Shown here one piece after another: positions 1-10,759 of a stretch of DNA of 57,727 nt (position 1 is the stretch's first letter; every line of letters starts with the position of its first letter). The DNA lies in contig BFEA01000737.1 in NCBI GenBank assembly GCA_003427395.1, forward strand, positions 427,849 through 485,575. The letters run 5' to 3'. The translations under genes and the position numbers were made by a program. The stretch comes from Chara braunii. Taxonomy: Eukaryota > Streptophyta > Charophyceae > Charales > Characeae. The notes under the pieces are model-generated. The model had not been told where the DNA came from. It did no database searches and saw only the letters and a program-made list of their open reading frames with translations.

Positions 1-122
1 CTCTCTCTCTCTCTCTCTCGTCGAACCGTGTGAGCAAAGTTCCAAAGCAATCGAAACAGAAGCACCTATCATCGAACCATGTGAGCAAAGTTCCAAAGCA
101 ATCGAAACAGCACGGCGAAGTG
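1..122. repeat. (CT)n tract and 51-bp tandem duplication
   Basis: Bases 1-19 are (CT)n. They are followed by two copies of a 51-bp unit starting at about 22 and 73. Both contain GTGAGCAAAGTTCCAAAGC and differ by few bases. No coding meaning is seen. Confidence 0.85.
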
Positions 123-814
123 CATAGCCTAAAAGCACGATCGTCGATCGGGCCCGCGGTGGACGGCCAGATAGAAGTTTCGGGAATCGTTGGCGCGGAT
201 CCCGAAAAATCTATCGGGCCGTCCGACGCGGGCCCGACCGACAATCTCGACTATTCTCACCGGTTCGGCCCGGCCCGAAAGACATACGCGGTGTCTGTCG
301 GGCCCGCCTACCTGTCCCATTGCGTTTCCCGACAGTGGACAGCGGTCTCTCGCGGGAGCGTTACTCGAGGACCGCTATTCACTTAAAGAGTGTTAAGGAT
401 ATTTTCATATGGAATTACCGCGTAGATTCCTTGTTCACAAAATGGTTTACTTAGATAGAAAATTGTCGTCAGAGGTCTGCTACTTGACCAAGATCCTTTT
501 AGATAGATGTAAATATGGACGACTTATACGGACGATTGTTAGTATTTACGTTTACCATTTTCGGTTCGTCAATTACCTTTCTGGTTGTCGTCGGAAAACG
601 TAAATAAGCTCAACAACAATGGGTTGCAACTTTTTTATGTTCACCGATTCATCAAATGACAAAGGAGAGAGATGGAACCATAACAAGCGTGAGAGTTGTT
701 GGGCATCATTCATTTCGTACACAGTGATTTCAAAAAAAGCCACACGAATTGCTCACTTGGATTCTTCAAAAAAAAGTTTGCTCCAAACATCACCGCTTCC
801 GCCCAAAGACAGCA
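123..814. other. Unassigned non-coding stretch
   Basis: The first part (130-340) is GC-rich with several GGGCC/CCCGA blocks. The rest is AT-richer with no recognised gene, element end or RNA. Short open frames on both strands have no protein-like composition. Confidence 0.5.
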
Positions 815-851
<37 letters not shown>

Positions 852-867
852 GAGAGAGAGAGAGAGA
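815..867. repeat. (GA)n microsatellite
   Basis: A near-perfect GA dinucleotide tract broken by one GG. On the minus strand it lies downstream of the candidate membrane-protein gene. Confidence 0.95.
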
Positions 868-1001
868 ATCCCTTATCAGGTCATACACCTCCAGTCACTC
901 TCTTCCGGTACAATTCGCACCATGAGCACAACTGACCGATCAGCGGGAAGGGAGTGGCCCATCCCTGAAGCGCTTTTCTGCTCCGGCCACATGGAGCTTC
1001 A

Positions 1002-1492
1002 TCAGAGGGGAATTCTTCCGTGGTCTTTGGAAGGAAAGGAAAGGTGTGGAGGAGATGGGGAAGGGGAGGAGGTAGCAGTGGGGAGGTGGGTGGGGGGAAT
1101 CGCAAGGACGAAGAGCAGGAAGGCCAGATATGCCAGTAAAGCTAGGAAAGCGACAAGACTGCATGCTTCCCATTCTAAAGCCTGGCGTCCTTCTTCCTCC
1201 TTCATTGCTGAAGCGTGACCTCAGTTGCAGCGAAGACAATCCCTACCCCAGCTGTGATACAGCAAAGCGCAAGGGCTAGTGCTAGCGCAGAGAAGAGTAT
1301 GGCAAAGGTGGAGACTGTGCCAGATACTTTCGCAGGCTTGAGCCAGATCCACTCTTCCTTGCTTAGCCAAATGCCAGCGGCTGCTCTAATAGCATTGGGA
1401 ATGAGAGCTAGGAAGAAGAGCGCAATGAGGTAGAAGCCCAAAAGGAGAGAAAGCGGTGCGGGTGCATTTGCTGCTGCAGTGCAGGGAGTCAT
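1002..1492 (-). CDS. Candidate multi-pass membrane protein, split by one frameshift
   Basis: I do not recognise the family. The first frame (1492 to 1202, 96 aa) starts at an ATG with A at -3. It has two strongly hydrophobic segments, at about residues 14-38 and 57-90, separated by a charged and Trp-containing loop (SKEEWIWLKP). Its stop overlaps an ATG that opens the next frame (1205 to 1002). That frame supplies a third hydrophobic helix after an acidic linker (KEEEGRQALEWEAC), so the two frames read as one three- or four-helix protein broken by a one-base shift or an unrecognised intron. Upstream on the same strand, 1650-1588 encodes an acidic 20-residue ORF beginning MDVEVDLDLL, possibly a uORF or first exon. 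Hydrophobic patterning and length are in the range of small plant four-helix membrane proteins, but no diagnostic motif is visible. Pseudogene is the main alternative. Confidence 0.4.
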
Positions 1493-1899
1493 CGTGTGAG
1501 CTGAAGCGTTGTCGTTCTCACGATTGACTGCTGAGTGAGGTGCTTTTGCGAGTGCGTCGCTCGCGTTGGTACTAATGCGGATAGGAATTATCCCACTTCT
1601 TCCCTGTCACTTTGTTCCTTGAGAAGATCGAGATCGACCTCGACGTCCATCGCCCGAAGAACTTGAGCTGCCCGTCGGTTTCGCCTTGCCGAAGGTCGCA
1701 CACCGCCGTTACAAATTCACACAGCGCGCTCCTCCGCTAAAAAATGAATCGATCGCTTCACTAGTTCAATTGTTACTGTCTCCTTCTTTTTATTCGACAA
1801 GTGAGACACATTCCATCGTCATTTTTCATGAAGGGGAATTGTCGCCCAACCTTGGAGCGTCTTTTCCGACGTCAGGCGGAGGGTCTATCGTACATGAAA

Positions 1900-2180
1900 G
1901 GAAAAAAACAAAAAAAGGAAAAAACGAAGAAAGGCAGAAAAAAGAAAGAAACTTAAAAAAAGGCATGGCTACCATCCGGACATCCGGACATCCGGACAGG
2001 TCTGCTGTCCGGTGTCTGGACGCCGGACCGTAGGAGGCCCGTCCGGAAGGGGCCAAAACCCCGAAATTCAAAAAAAAAAGGGGAAACCCTAGACCTGTTC
2101 CTTGGGTCCAAATGTTTTGATGATTTTTGGGGCCGGTATCGGCCGTACAGGGCGGCCGGACCGTCCCCTTTTCTACTTGC
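1900..2180. repeat. CCGGA-rich dispersed repeat, copy 1, after a polypurine run
   Basis: An A/G-rich run (about 1900-1965) leads into repeated TCCGGACA/CCGGAC motifs (1975-2040). An A-tract and a GGCCGG-rich part follow. The same order (CCGGAC cluster, AAATTCAAAAAAAAAA, then a GGCC-rich part) recurs at 7180-7360, so this is a dispersed family, not chance composition. Confidence 0.55.
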
Positions 2181-2287
2181 ATCCTGAGCAGACCGTTGGA
2201 GGCAGAGCGCGGTTCCCCGGCGACAAAGGGAAGAAAGGGCGGATCTAGGCACTTCAGAGTGCTTTCCTGCCCATCCACCGCCTCCCC

Positions 2288-2364
2288 CACACACACGCAC
2301 ACACACACACGGAGGGAGAGGGAGAGAGAGCCCTCGTTATCATTGTGGACTGGTGCGCACATGC

Positions 2365-2399
<35 letters not shown>
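2288..2399. repeat. (CA)n and (GA)n microsatellites
   Basis: An imperfect CA tract at about 2290-2310 and a GA tract at about 2368-2398, separated by unique sequence. Confidence 0.9.
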
Positions 2400-2402
<3 letters not shown>

Positions 2403-2684
2403 AAGTTGGACTTCGAACTTTGAACTTTGAAGGTCTGAACTGCTAAAGTCTCGAACTTTATTTTAATATTTATTTTTTAGCTTTATTCAAGTTTACTGTG
2501 GAATGCTCTTTTTTTTGTTTCTTCACTTTTTCTTCCCTTGCAGCAGTTTGTGCTTTGCAGTGACTGTGCCAGCACAGTGAATGTCAAGGAATGATCATGC
2601 ATGTTTGTCATATATGCCAACAGCTATGTCTTCCTGAAACACTGCCCCTTAAGTGAGGTTATACGATGAAACTGCATTCAACAT

Positions 2685-2765
2685 TCATAGGTCCGGACTG
2701 GTCTGGATCATATCTGGACCAACTGGTTGTCTGGGTCCGGATCGGTCCGGTGTCCTGGCCCGCGG
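2685..2765. repeat. CCGGA-rich dispersed repeat, copy 2 (short)
   Basis: Contains GGTCCGGACTGGTCTGGAT and GGGTCCGGATCGGTCCGG. It is related to the copies near 2.0, 7.2 and 7.95 kb. An A/G-rich run to about 2830 follows. Confidence 0.5.
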
Positions 2766-3048
2766 TAGCCATGAAAAAAGGGAAAAGAGAGTAAAAAGAA
2801 GAAAGAAAAAGGGAAAAAGAAAGGAAAAATGTGTGTGATGCAAAAAATGAAAGTAGGTGAGTTGTCCTACTTTGATGTGTGTGGCTTTTTCTCGAAGGAT
2901 CTGTTTATTGTGCATGTGTCCCATCTCTCTTTTTTGGTGCTCCCTGTCGTTAGTACCGCGCTGCATACTTGGGGGTATGGTGCAGCCGCATTTTCCTTGG
3001 TGCGAGTTCGTAATTCTTCGTTTTGGGACAAGGCGGGCAGGAAGCTCG

Positions 3049-3170
3049 ACGGAAAAAAAAAAGAAAAAAGAAGAACAAGAAAAAGAAAAAAAAAGAAAAA
3101 AGGAAAAAAAGAAAAAAGAAAAAAGAAAAGGAAGGAGAAAAAATGGAAAAAGAGAGAACGAGGGGAAAGG
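3049..3170. repeat. Polypurine (GAAAAA)n-like tract
   Basis: Almost pure A/G on the plus strand for about 120 bases. Lys/Arg/Glu-only or Phe/Ser-only translations here are composition artefacts. Confidence 0.9.
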
Positions 3171-3364
3171 AACAGGTCACGACAAGAGGGGAGAGTCACG
3201 ATGCAGGGACTTCTCCTTCTGTATGAATTGCTCGGACATCTGCTGCTCCTTCGATGGGCTCGTCTGAGGGAAGGAAATGCTGTCTTTTTCGGGCTCCTTT
3301 CTTGCCTTGTTTGGTCCGTTGTTCACTCCCTTTTCCATCACCCTGTTTTTTTTGGGTTTTAAAC

Positions 3365-3416
3365 CTTTTTTTTTTTTGTGTGTGTGTGTGTGTGTGCGTG
3401 TGTGTGTGTGTTTGTG
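3365..3416. repeat. T-run and (GT)n microsatellite
   Basis: A T-run followed by imperfect (GT)n with one GC interruption. Confidence 0.95.
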
Positions 3417-3795
3417 AAGGGCAGAGGGAGGGGTTTGCATGCACTTCCTTATAGCCCGTCTCTAGTCGGATTTTTGACCATGGTGGCGTGGTCATGGCTT
3501 TGTCCTTATTTCCTTTTTCTTTTTCATTGTTCCAATCGCAAGTTAAAAAGCACTTGTTAGCTCTGATAAAATCTGTGTCTGTCATCCTGTTTGGTTCCGC
3601 GGTGTCTTCAGGATGGGCAGCAGAAGGTAGTAGGATTGAAGCTTTTCAACTCGAGGACCGGCCACAAGGAGCCCTCTAATGCGCTATTTATCCAGGTTCT
3701 GAACTACTCCCAGGTTTTCATAATCGGATGTGAAGATGGCTGCCTGAAGATATGTGATTGACATTATCCTTTGGCAAAATCCTCCCCGCACGCAT

Positions 3796-3804
3796 GCACA
3801 CACA

Positions 3805-3856
<52 letters not shown>
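3796..3856. repeat. (CA)n/(GA)n compound microsatellite
   Basis: CACACACA passes directly into a (GA)n tract of about 48 bases. The rest of 3417-4185 has no recognisable gene. Confidence 0.95.
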
Positions 3857-3859
<3 letters not shown>

Positions 3860-4189
3860 GCTCATGTAACTGAAGCATAGGGTCACCACAGATGTAAGCC
3901 CCCTGCCGCTGAGTGGGAATACCTGTTGCCACCAGCAATTCCTGGTGAGGACAAAAGTCCAGTAGCTGGTTTGTGGGTTGAGCCAACCATCGTCCAGATG
4001 CAGTGTCCTCGGTGCTTCCCACCACAGTTGACTGGCTAATAAGGACTTTGTGGAGTCGTTGTTCTCCTGCAGTTGGCCTGGTTGGTTTGCTCAATAAAGG
4101 GTAGAGCAGGCCCATCAGAGGGCGGCCTCAGATTTTTTTGACTGATCCAGCAGCACTGAGGTGAATGGACCATCATTGAGACAGAGCAG

Positions 4190-5210
4190 TTAAGTGCCAG
4201 CTCAGAGGACGAGCCTGCACCGCAGTAAGTGTCAGCTCAAGAGTCAGTACCAGCTTGGCAACAAGTACCAGCTCAGCAGTAAGTGGCAGCTCAGCCGTAT
4301 GTGCCGGCTCACCAGTAAGTGCAAACAGGTACTATGGGATCAAAAGTGTCCAACAGCTCAGCAGAAACTGCCAGCTCAGTTCCTGCTCCTCAGTAAGCAT
4401 CAGCTCAGCAGTCAGTAGCGGCTGGGCAAAAAGTGCCAGCTCAGCAGTAAGTGCCAGCTAGGCGGTAAGTGCCAACTCAGCAGTAAGGCAACAGTTATGT
4501 GGTCAAAGCATCCACCAGCTCAGCGGTAAGTGCCAGCTCAGCAGTAAGGCAACAGTTATGCGGTCAAAGCATCCACCAGCTCAGCGGTAAGTGCCAGCTC
4601 AGCATTAAATGCCAGTGCAGTAGTAAGTGCAACATGTGATCAAAGCGTCCATCAGCTCAGCAGGAAGTTTCAGCTCAGCAGTAAGTGGCAGCTCAACAGT
4701 AAGTAGCTGCTCAGCGGTAAGTGCCATCTCAGGAGTAAGTGCAACAGTTTATGTGATCAAAGCGTCCATTAGCTCAGCAGTAAGTGCCAGCTCAGCCGTA
4801 AGTGGCAACTCTGCAGCAATGGCTGCTCGGCGGTAAGTGGCTGCTCAGCGGTAACTTCCAGCCCAGCGGTAAGTATCAGCTCAGCTGTAAGTGCCACCTC
4901 CATAGTAAGTGCAAGGTCAGCAGTAAGAGCTAGCTCAGCAGTAAGTGCAAACCGTTATATGATCAATGCATTTATAAGCTAAGCAGTAAGTGCCAGCCCA
5001 GGCATAAGTGGCAGCTCAGCAGTAAGTGGCATCGCAGCAGTAAACGCCAGCTCAGCGGTAAGTGCCAGCTCAGCAGCAAGTGCAACAGTTATAGGATCAA
5101 GGATCTATCAGCTCAGAGGTGCCAGCTCAGCAGTACGTGCCAGCCAAGCAGGAAGTGCCAGCCAAGCAATAAGCACCAGCTCCAGCTCAGCCGTAATTGC
5201 AACAGTTATG
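4190..5210. repeat. 18-bp minisatellite with higher-order units
   Basis: The basic unit approximates CAGCTCAGCAGTAAGTGC and is repeated dozens of times with point changes. At intervals a longer insert (CAACAGTTATGTGATCAAAG followed by CGTCCATCAGCTCAGC) recurs near 4488, 4548, 4630, 4742, 4948 and 5082, which shows amplification of composite units. Every short open frame here is repeat-encoded (Ser-Ala-Val-Ser), not a gene. Confidence 0.92.
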
Positions 5211-5689
5211 GGCACAAAGGGTGTACAGTAGGCAGGCTGTATTGACTCTCGGCTGATGCAAGACATGTGGCAGAGGTGTACTTGGTTACATCCAGCGAGT
5301 GTCTCGCTTGTCTGTGTGTACGATAGCTTTACTGTTTAATGCTCTTGCCTGTCACCAGGTTTGGGTTTTGATAATAATCGGACAGGACTGTCATCGTGGA
5401 TTTGGTTCTGTTGCTGCCGTTGGTTTGCTTACGTAAAGGCATACTCACACTAGCACTTTCTTAAATGTATCTGACTGCATTTACGGCCGTCCCTGCCTGC
5501 ATCTGGCCGCAATTCCGTCCAGAAAGAAGTAAGAAAGTGCTAGTTTGAATATGCGCTAACTGTTGACCATTATTTGGTGTACTGCTTGGACTTTATTGTT
5601 CTGTTAATAACAATACTCAAGTGACTGCGGCCTTTGTTGATCTTCTTGATCTCATTCTGCTTGTGCCACCCTTGATTTGATCGCCTAAC

Positions 5690-5910
5690 TCTCAGCCTTT
5701 GTTCCAGAGGATCAAAATCAAACCCAGAGGATCCCATTTTGATGCCCCTCTTGATCCAGGGGATAAAAATCGAATCCAGAGGATCAAAATCAAATCCAGA
5801 GTATCCGCTTTCTGATCCTCGGAGGATCAAAAGCAAATCTAGGGGATCCCCTTCTGATCCAGAGGATCAAAACTAAATCCAGAGAATCGAAATCGAATCC
5901 GGGGGTCTGG
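5690..5910. repeat. Tandem GAGGATCAAAATCAAATCCA-type repeat
   Basis: About eight degenerate copies of a 20-30-bp unit containing CCAGAGGATCAAAATC. The flanking 5211-5689 and 5911-6535 show no gene. The segment 6369-6403 matters because it reappears at 10761-10795 beside a sequencing adapter. Confidence 0.8.
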
Positions 5911-6535
5911 GCATTCCTTTGTAGGCATACACCCCCCGTACTACGCATGTTTTGTTTTTTGTACGCGTTGGAACGTGCTGAAACGGTATTCACCAGTTCG
6001 CAGTAGCCGATGCAGATCCGAGGGCTCGATCCCTAGTCCCCACCTTACATGTGTACAGTATCTGTGTCGACCCATAGAGTTGAACCCGAGACCTGTGTAT
6101 TTGTAACAGTTGGTAGGCTGTCGTAGGGTCCATAGGAAGCAGGGGTTCGATCTGTAGACCTGTCGAGTAGGAGTTTCAGTTAGGTCTAGAAGTCGTAGCT
6201 GTAGTTTTCCCGAAGGGTCAAGGTCGTAGCTGCTACAGTCCAGAAAGGCCAAGTCTACGGCCTTCCGGAAGGTCCCAGTAGTGGCCTTTCGAAGATGCCC
6301 ATGTTTAGGCTGAGGCAAGTGGGCAAGTGGTGGAGTCTACCCGTGCTGAGTCAGCAGTTCCAGTCCCAGTCAGTCCTGGTCCAGTCAAGCAAGTACCGCA
6401 TGGGACTGTGTGCATGTATGCAAAGTGGAAAAGAAGACGAGTCTGATTGCATTGATGTTAATAATAATAGGATTTTATAGGTCTTTGTTGCAATGCTATG
6501 TTGCCGATGAAATCGTGATGGTGTAAGGGACTGGC

Positions 6536-6815
6536 ATGGGCAGGCACGGGCTGATGCGGGTGGGTGCGGGTGAAGAAAATTTAGGTATTGGACGCGGGTG
6601 GGTGATGATACTCTTACGGGTGCGGGCGGGTGTGGGTGAGGGTTTTTTTCAGGTCACGGGCGGATCGGGCGTGGGGCTGAAATATCAAAAAATATTTTGG
6701 GTGGGTGGGGTTGTCTAAGAGTAAAAAATAAAATTCTTGGGCTGGGTGGATGGGGAAAAAAAAAAATTGGGCGGGTTGGGTCGAGGGTGAGGAAAAAAAA
6801 AATTTGCCCACCTCT
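6536..6815. repeat. G-rich tract with G-quadruplex-type spacing
   Basis: Repeated GGGTGGG/GCGGGCGGG runs on the plus strand interspersed with A-runs. One N is at 6882. Pro-rich minus-strand translations are artefacts. Confidence 0.6.
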
Positions 6816-7169
6816 GCCACGGGCATGGGAAAGGGCCAGACCAACGAGCTGCAGAAGTATAAATCAAGAGGCAGCGCCCAGNCATTGAATTCATTCCTGC
6901 GTGAGCCATGCGGAATAATGTATTCTATCACATATAGTTTTTTCAGAATTTTCTGATAATTGTTTTTTTTTTAAATACAGAACTGGTGCTGCGGGTAGAG
7001 TACAATGGAGTGCAGCGCGGAGCACAACCTCCGTACAATGGAGTACAACGCTCATACAAAAAAAACTATTTTTTTTGTGCGCGAGACGTGCCTAGCCAGG
7101 GGTCGAATCCCCTTTGGTCCTCTGAATCCAGAGGATTCGCCTCGGATGATCCAGAGGCATTTGGATCAT

Positions 7170-7365
7170 GGTTACCAACCGGACGTCCGGATCCCGATCC
7201 AGACAGTCCGGTGTCCGGTGTCCGGTTTGATTTCGAAAAATTCAAAAAAAAAAGTTTGGGGTTCCCAGGCCGTTTACCTGGGCCTGGGGTACCCCAGAAA
7301 AACAATGCTGATGTTTTTTGAGAACCGGTACCCCAACCGGACAGGCCCTGAAAGGGCCCTCTGTG
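7170..7365. repeat. CCGGA-rich dispersed repeat, copy 3
   Basis: CCGGACGTCCGGAT and tandem GTCCGGT motifs precede AAATTCAAAAAAAAAA and a GGCC-rich segment, the same order as at 1975-2170. Another CCGGAC-rich copy is at 7918-8045. Confidence 0.55.
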
Positions 7366-7371
7366 TGATAG

Positions 7372-7777
7372 CATTGGCAAACGAGTTCACTGCTTTGCTC
7401 TTATTTGGATGGAATCTTGGTGCATTTGAGCTCTCTCCTTGGTATATGACTATCTGGACGTGATTTTGCAACTTGATTTTCTGTCTACCGCTCTCGCTCA
7501 TATTCCTTGCATTTCTGTGACGCGGGAGGAGGGTCTGGCCCAGGGATGGGAGGGCGATAAAGGATGGGAGGGCGATGACAAATGGGAGGGTGATGAAGGA
7601 TGGGAGGGTGATGAAGGATGGGAGGGGCGAGCAGGGATGGGAGGGCGATGGCGCCAGACAGAGATGAGCGACATTGGATACTGTGTTGGTGGGGCCTGAG
7701 GGCGATGACATTGGCACACGAGTTCACTGCTTTGCTCTTATTTGGATGGAATCTTGGTGCATTTGAGCTCTCTGCTT

Positions 7778-7816
<39 letters not shown>

Positions 7817-7849
7817 NATGGAATCTTGGTGCATTTGAGCTCTCTGCTT

Positions 7850-7915
<66 letters not shown>

Positions 7916-7916
7916 A
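7372..7916. repeat. Triplicated ~70-bp segment with minisatellite and (GT)n
   Basis: A segment containing ACGAGTTCACTGCTTTGCTC and TGGAATCTTGGTGCATTTGA occurs at 7380-7442 and 7715-7781. Its second half recurs at 7818-7852. Between the first two copies is an 18-bp GATGGGAGGGC-type minisatellite (7537-7680). The last two copies each run into (GT)n, with a single N at 7817 at the junction, so part of the structure may be an assembly collapse. Confidence 0.75.
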
Positions 7917-7917
7917 A

Positions 7918-8045
7918 TCCAGACAGACACCGACACAGCAAACCGGACTGTCCGGGTCCGGATGCCTGGATGTCCGGTTTGATGTCCGGTTAACCGGACG
8001 TCCAGTTTGATCCAGACACTGTCTGTGTCCAGTTGTCCGGGGCCA
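7918..8045. repeat. CCGGA-rich dispersed repeat, copy 4
   Basis: Contains ACCGGACTGTCCGGGTCCGG and CCGGTTAACCGGACGTCC. A G14 run follows at about 8092-8105. Bases 8110-8480 hold no feature I can name. Confidence 0.5.
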
Positions 8046-8484
8046 GGGCAACCATGATTTGGATCCTGTAGTTTGTTTGTTTTTTGTTTGTTGGGGGGGG
8101 GGGGGATCCTGCAAATTTTTTTATTTGTTTTTTTCGTTGGCTCCTTTGATCACTGTTGCGAACTTGCAATTGGTTCCCTGTTGTTTTCTTTTTGTTTTTT
8201 CTCTGTGTTGCGGTCTTGCCTTGTTTCATGTATAACTCGTTGGCGACTGCCCTTTTGTAGTTACTGCCTTGACAATTGATTCCGCCAGTTCGATTGCCGT
8301 ATCAACTTTTTTTCACTTAATTACAGCCTCGGATTGATTGATGTAGTAATTATAGCTCCCCTTGATCGAATTCTAGTACTCCCTTGCCCTCGTTATGTTT
8401 AGCTACCGAATAGCCCTCTACTTGGTAATTGGTAATTACTCTCTTGATAATTGCTGCATTGCCTTGATCGTGTGTTAGATGGGT

Positions 8485-8690
8485 GCCATCTAGTAAAGTG
8501 AACTGATCAGATCAGTTGAGGTACCGGGGCCTCTACCTGGCTTCAGCTGGCAAAAACTGGAATATTCGTGCAAAACTGCTGAACGGTAGAAGAATACAGC
8601 CAACACAACGGAATTCGAACCGGCGACCTCGGTCATAACAGCCAGATGCCCTCACCACGGCAACCATGACCAGGTGGTAGAAACTGCAGC
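8485..8690 (-). mobile_element. tRNA-derived SINE
   Basis: On the minus strand, 8672-8608 reads like a tRNA body. An A-box-like segment (GGTTGCCGTGGTGAGGGC) is followed by TCTGGCTGTTATGACCGAGG and a B-box GGTTCGAATTCC. The middle resembles tRNA-Asn (GGCTGTTA then AGGTCG), but acceptor pairing is absent, so this is the head of a SINE and not a working tRNA. The body continues towards 8485. Confidence 0.5.
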
Positions 8691-8800
8691 GATACCCATC
8701 CTGACCTTCGGTTGAGGCAAGGACTTACATGTCAGCACTTGATATCCAAGAGATCCTCCGCAAGTGACAGCCAGCCAGGTCCAGCCTCGACGCAGACACC

Positions 8801-8850
8801 GCTGCCCAGGTAACCTCCCCCGGTAGGTTACTGCACCCGTACCTGGGCAG
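8801..8850. other. Nested perfect inverted repeat (cruciform-capable)
   Basis: An outer 11-bp stem CTGCCCAGGTA (8802-8812) pairs with TACCTGGGCAG (8840-8850). An inner GTAACCT (8810-8816) pairs with AGGTTAC (8825-8831). The two overlap by three bases, so they are alternative or adjacent helices. Confidence 0.75.
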
Positions 8851-8959
8851 ATCTAAAGGAAAGGGGGGGATTCCCCTGAAAGAAACAGGCACAAAACCAG
8901 ACCCCTGCTTTCCTTCTGAGCTTCTCACCCTGGCCCGCCTTAAGGCAGCTGCCTGACTA

Positions 8960-10090
8960 AACCCTAGACCCTAGGAATTCTCTGCGGCGGTCCAAGAGTC
9001 AATTTCCTCATAGGAGATGTGTTGCCCCCTGTATCCTGTCCTCTCTCCTTCCTTGCCGCGTGTGACCACGGTGAACTCTGGCGTCGCCGTCCACTGGATC
9101 GGTTGTGTTGTCGCCACTCACGATGCTCTGCTGGTCCGTGCGTGTATGCTGTTGTCTTTGGTAACGACCTCGTCGTTGTTTTGTGTGTCACCTGCGCTTG
9201 GAACCGGGAAGCTGCCATGCCGGGTCGACGCCGACGGTGGCGGGTCGACGTCAACCCAGCATGCTGTGGAACGAGTCTTCTCCTTGTGTGTGTTGTGTGC
9301 GTGTTGTTTATGACCATTGTGTCCGAGTTGAGTTTTAGCTGTTCTTCAGTTCTTTTCCCTTATTCTGCCTGAACCCAGTACTTCTTTGGCGAAACTTTCT
9401 GTAGTTTTCCTCTTCTTCTCAGGGTTGTGCCCCTTATCTCCCTCCTACTGGTAGTCTTACCCCAGTCCATGTGATATTCCGTATCCAATTCCTGCGCGAG
9501 GCCTACCCGCGCTTTCACTCTCCTCATTGAGTGCTCCCTCAGTTGATTTTGTTGCAGTTGCTGCTACGGTTCAGCAGCTTTTGTCTTTTGTGAAGTTTTG
9601 TCAGCTTTTTGCAGTGGACTCTTTTTGGAAATAGAAAGGTATTGAAGGGCTGTAGTGACCTTACTCAGACAGCTCACCTTGTCACAATTCCAAGCCAGAA
9701 ATTGGGGCTTAGAGGGGGATCTATCTGGCTGAAATTGCGGGTGTGAATATAGGCCCTTACAGGCTAAGAGGGGGAAATTAGGCTCGTGCTCCATAGACTT
9801 ACATTGGTGATTTTCCTGAAGGAAATTGGCGCTCCAAAAAGAAAAATGTTGTCATTGTTGTTGTTGTTGTTGTTCTTTTCCCAAAGTAGGCAGCATCATA
9901 TTGGGATGAGTTGCTCGTTAGTGGAGGAGTACGATCTGGGCTGCGTTCCACATTGCCCAACTAAACGCCTGACCCTCCGAACTCCTCTGGCAAGAGTTGC
10001 CTTGTGTGGTTCGGTGCAAAAGAGGACAGGCTCAGTCATTGGATCAGGTACTCGCCCTTGAGATGATGGCAGTGGTGCAGCTGTTTCCTC
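8960..10090. other. Unassigned stretch
   Basis: No gene, element terminus or RNA recognised. A (GTT)n run lies near 9848-9874. The short CTAAACCCTAGACCCTAGG near 8957 is too short to be telomeric. Confidence 0.5.
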
Positions 10091-10147
10091 TATGAAGTTT
10101 CACGAAATTTGCGGGCTGTGGAGCCTCATGAATCTTACAGGAGGGGC

Positions 10148-10325
10148 AGGCCAGTACGTCCGAACAGACCTTGGGTCTGTTCAGACAAGGCCACATTTTT
10201 GGCCTGGTACGGACATAGGCAGGCCCTGTTGGGCCAGGTCAACTTTTGTCCGATTACGAACACATGCAGCAGGGAGGGCCTGGACGTCCGGTAGGGACCC
10301 AGGCGGGCCATTTTAGGCCTAGGAC
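10148..10325. repeat. Cluster of GGCC/GGTC short hairpins
   Basis: GAACAGACC-TTG-GGTCTGTTC (10162-10182) is a perfect 9-bp hairpin. It is followed by GGCC-acattttt-GGCC, GGCCC-tgtt-GGGCC and GGCC-atttta-GGCC. No gene is visible. Confidence 0.55.
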
Positions 10326-10624
10326 CAGAGGCACACAGAGGCACACCCGCGAGGCCCGACACTACTTATAGCTGGGCCACATCAGGGCAGACACACAGTA
10401 CGAGAAGCTCACTTCTTGGGTGACACGCTGCTGGAGCAGTGCGACAGCGCTACGCTAGAGGTAGAGGTGTAGGTAGGGAGTGAGGCGGAGGCGATACCTA
10501 CGTCGGTGGAGATCTTACCTGGGCGCCATACCTGGTCTTCGCACCAGCGCCCTGCAGCACAGAGGAGACACGCGGCGACAGTTAGTACATGGCGGCGGTT
10601 ACCTGCAGGTGAGATAGCGAGGAG

Positions 10625-10721
10625 GACGACTTCTTCTTCTTCTCCCTGCTCTCGCCCTCCATATCTCCTCCTCCCCTCTTCTTCTTCTTCTTCTTCTTCT
10701 TTGAGAGAGAGAGAGAGAGAG
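10625..10721. repeat. (TTC)n and (GA)n microsatellites abutting adapter
   Basis: An imperfect TTC/CTC tract is followed by (GA)n up to the adapter junction at 10722. Confidence 0.9.
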
Positions 10722-10759
10722 CTGTCTCTTATACACATCTAGATGTGTATAAGAGACAG
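10722..10759. other. Nextera mate-pair junction adapter (artefact)
   Basis: The 38 bases are CTGTCTCTTATACACATCT followed directly by its reverse complement, the duplicated Tn5 mosaic end of Nextera mate-pair circularisation. It is not genomic sequence. Confidence 0.97.

Noticed and set aside
3023-3199. Lys/Arg/Glu-rich ORFs
   Set aside because: They translate a GAAAAA-type polypurine tract.
4190-5210. Array resembling short regular repeats with spacers
   Set aside because: The units are contiguous minisatellite copies, not identical repeats separated by unique spacers.
8608-8672. True tRNA gene
   Set aside because: The A and B boxes are present, but acceptor and anticodon stems do not pair. 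The same holds for 11517, 13150, 19150, 33150, 53920 and 54080, so all are called SINE heads.
8955-8975. Telomere-like CTAAACCCTAGACCCTAGG
   Set aside because: Only about two imperfect units, with no tandem extension.
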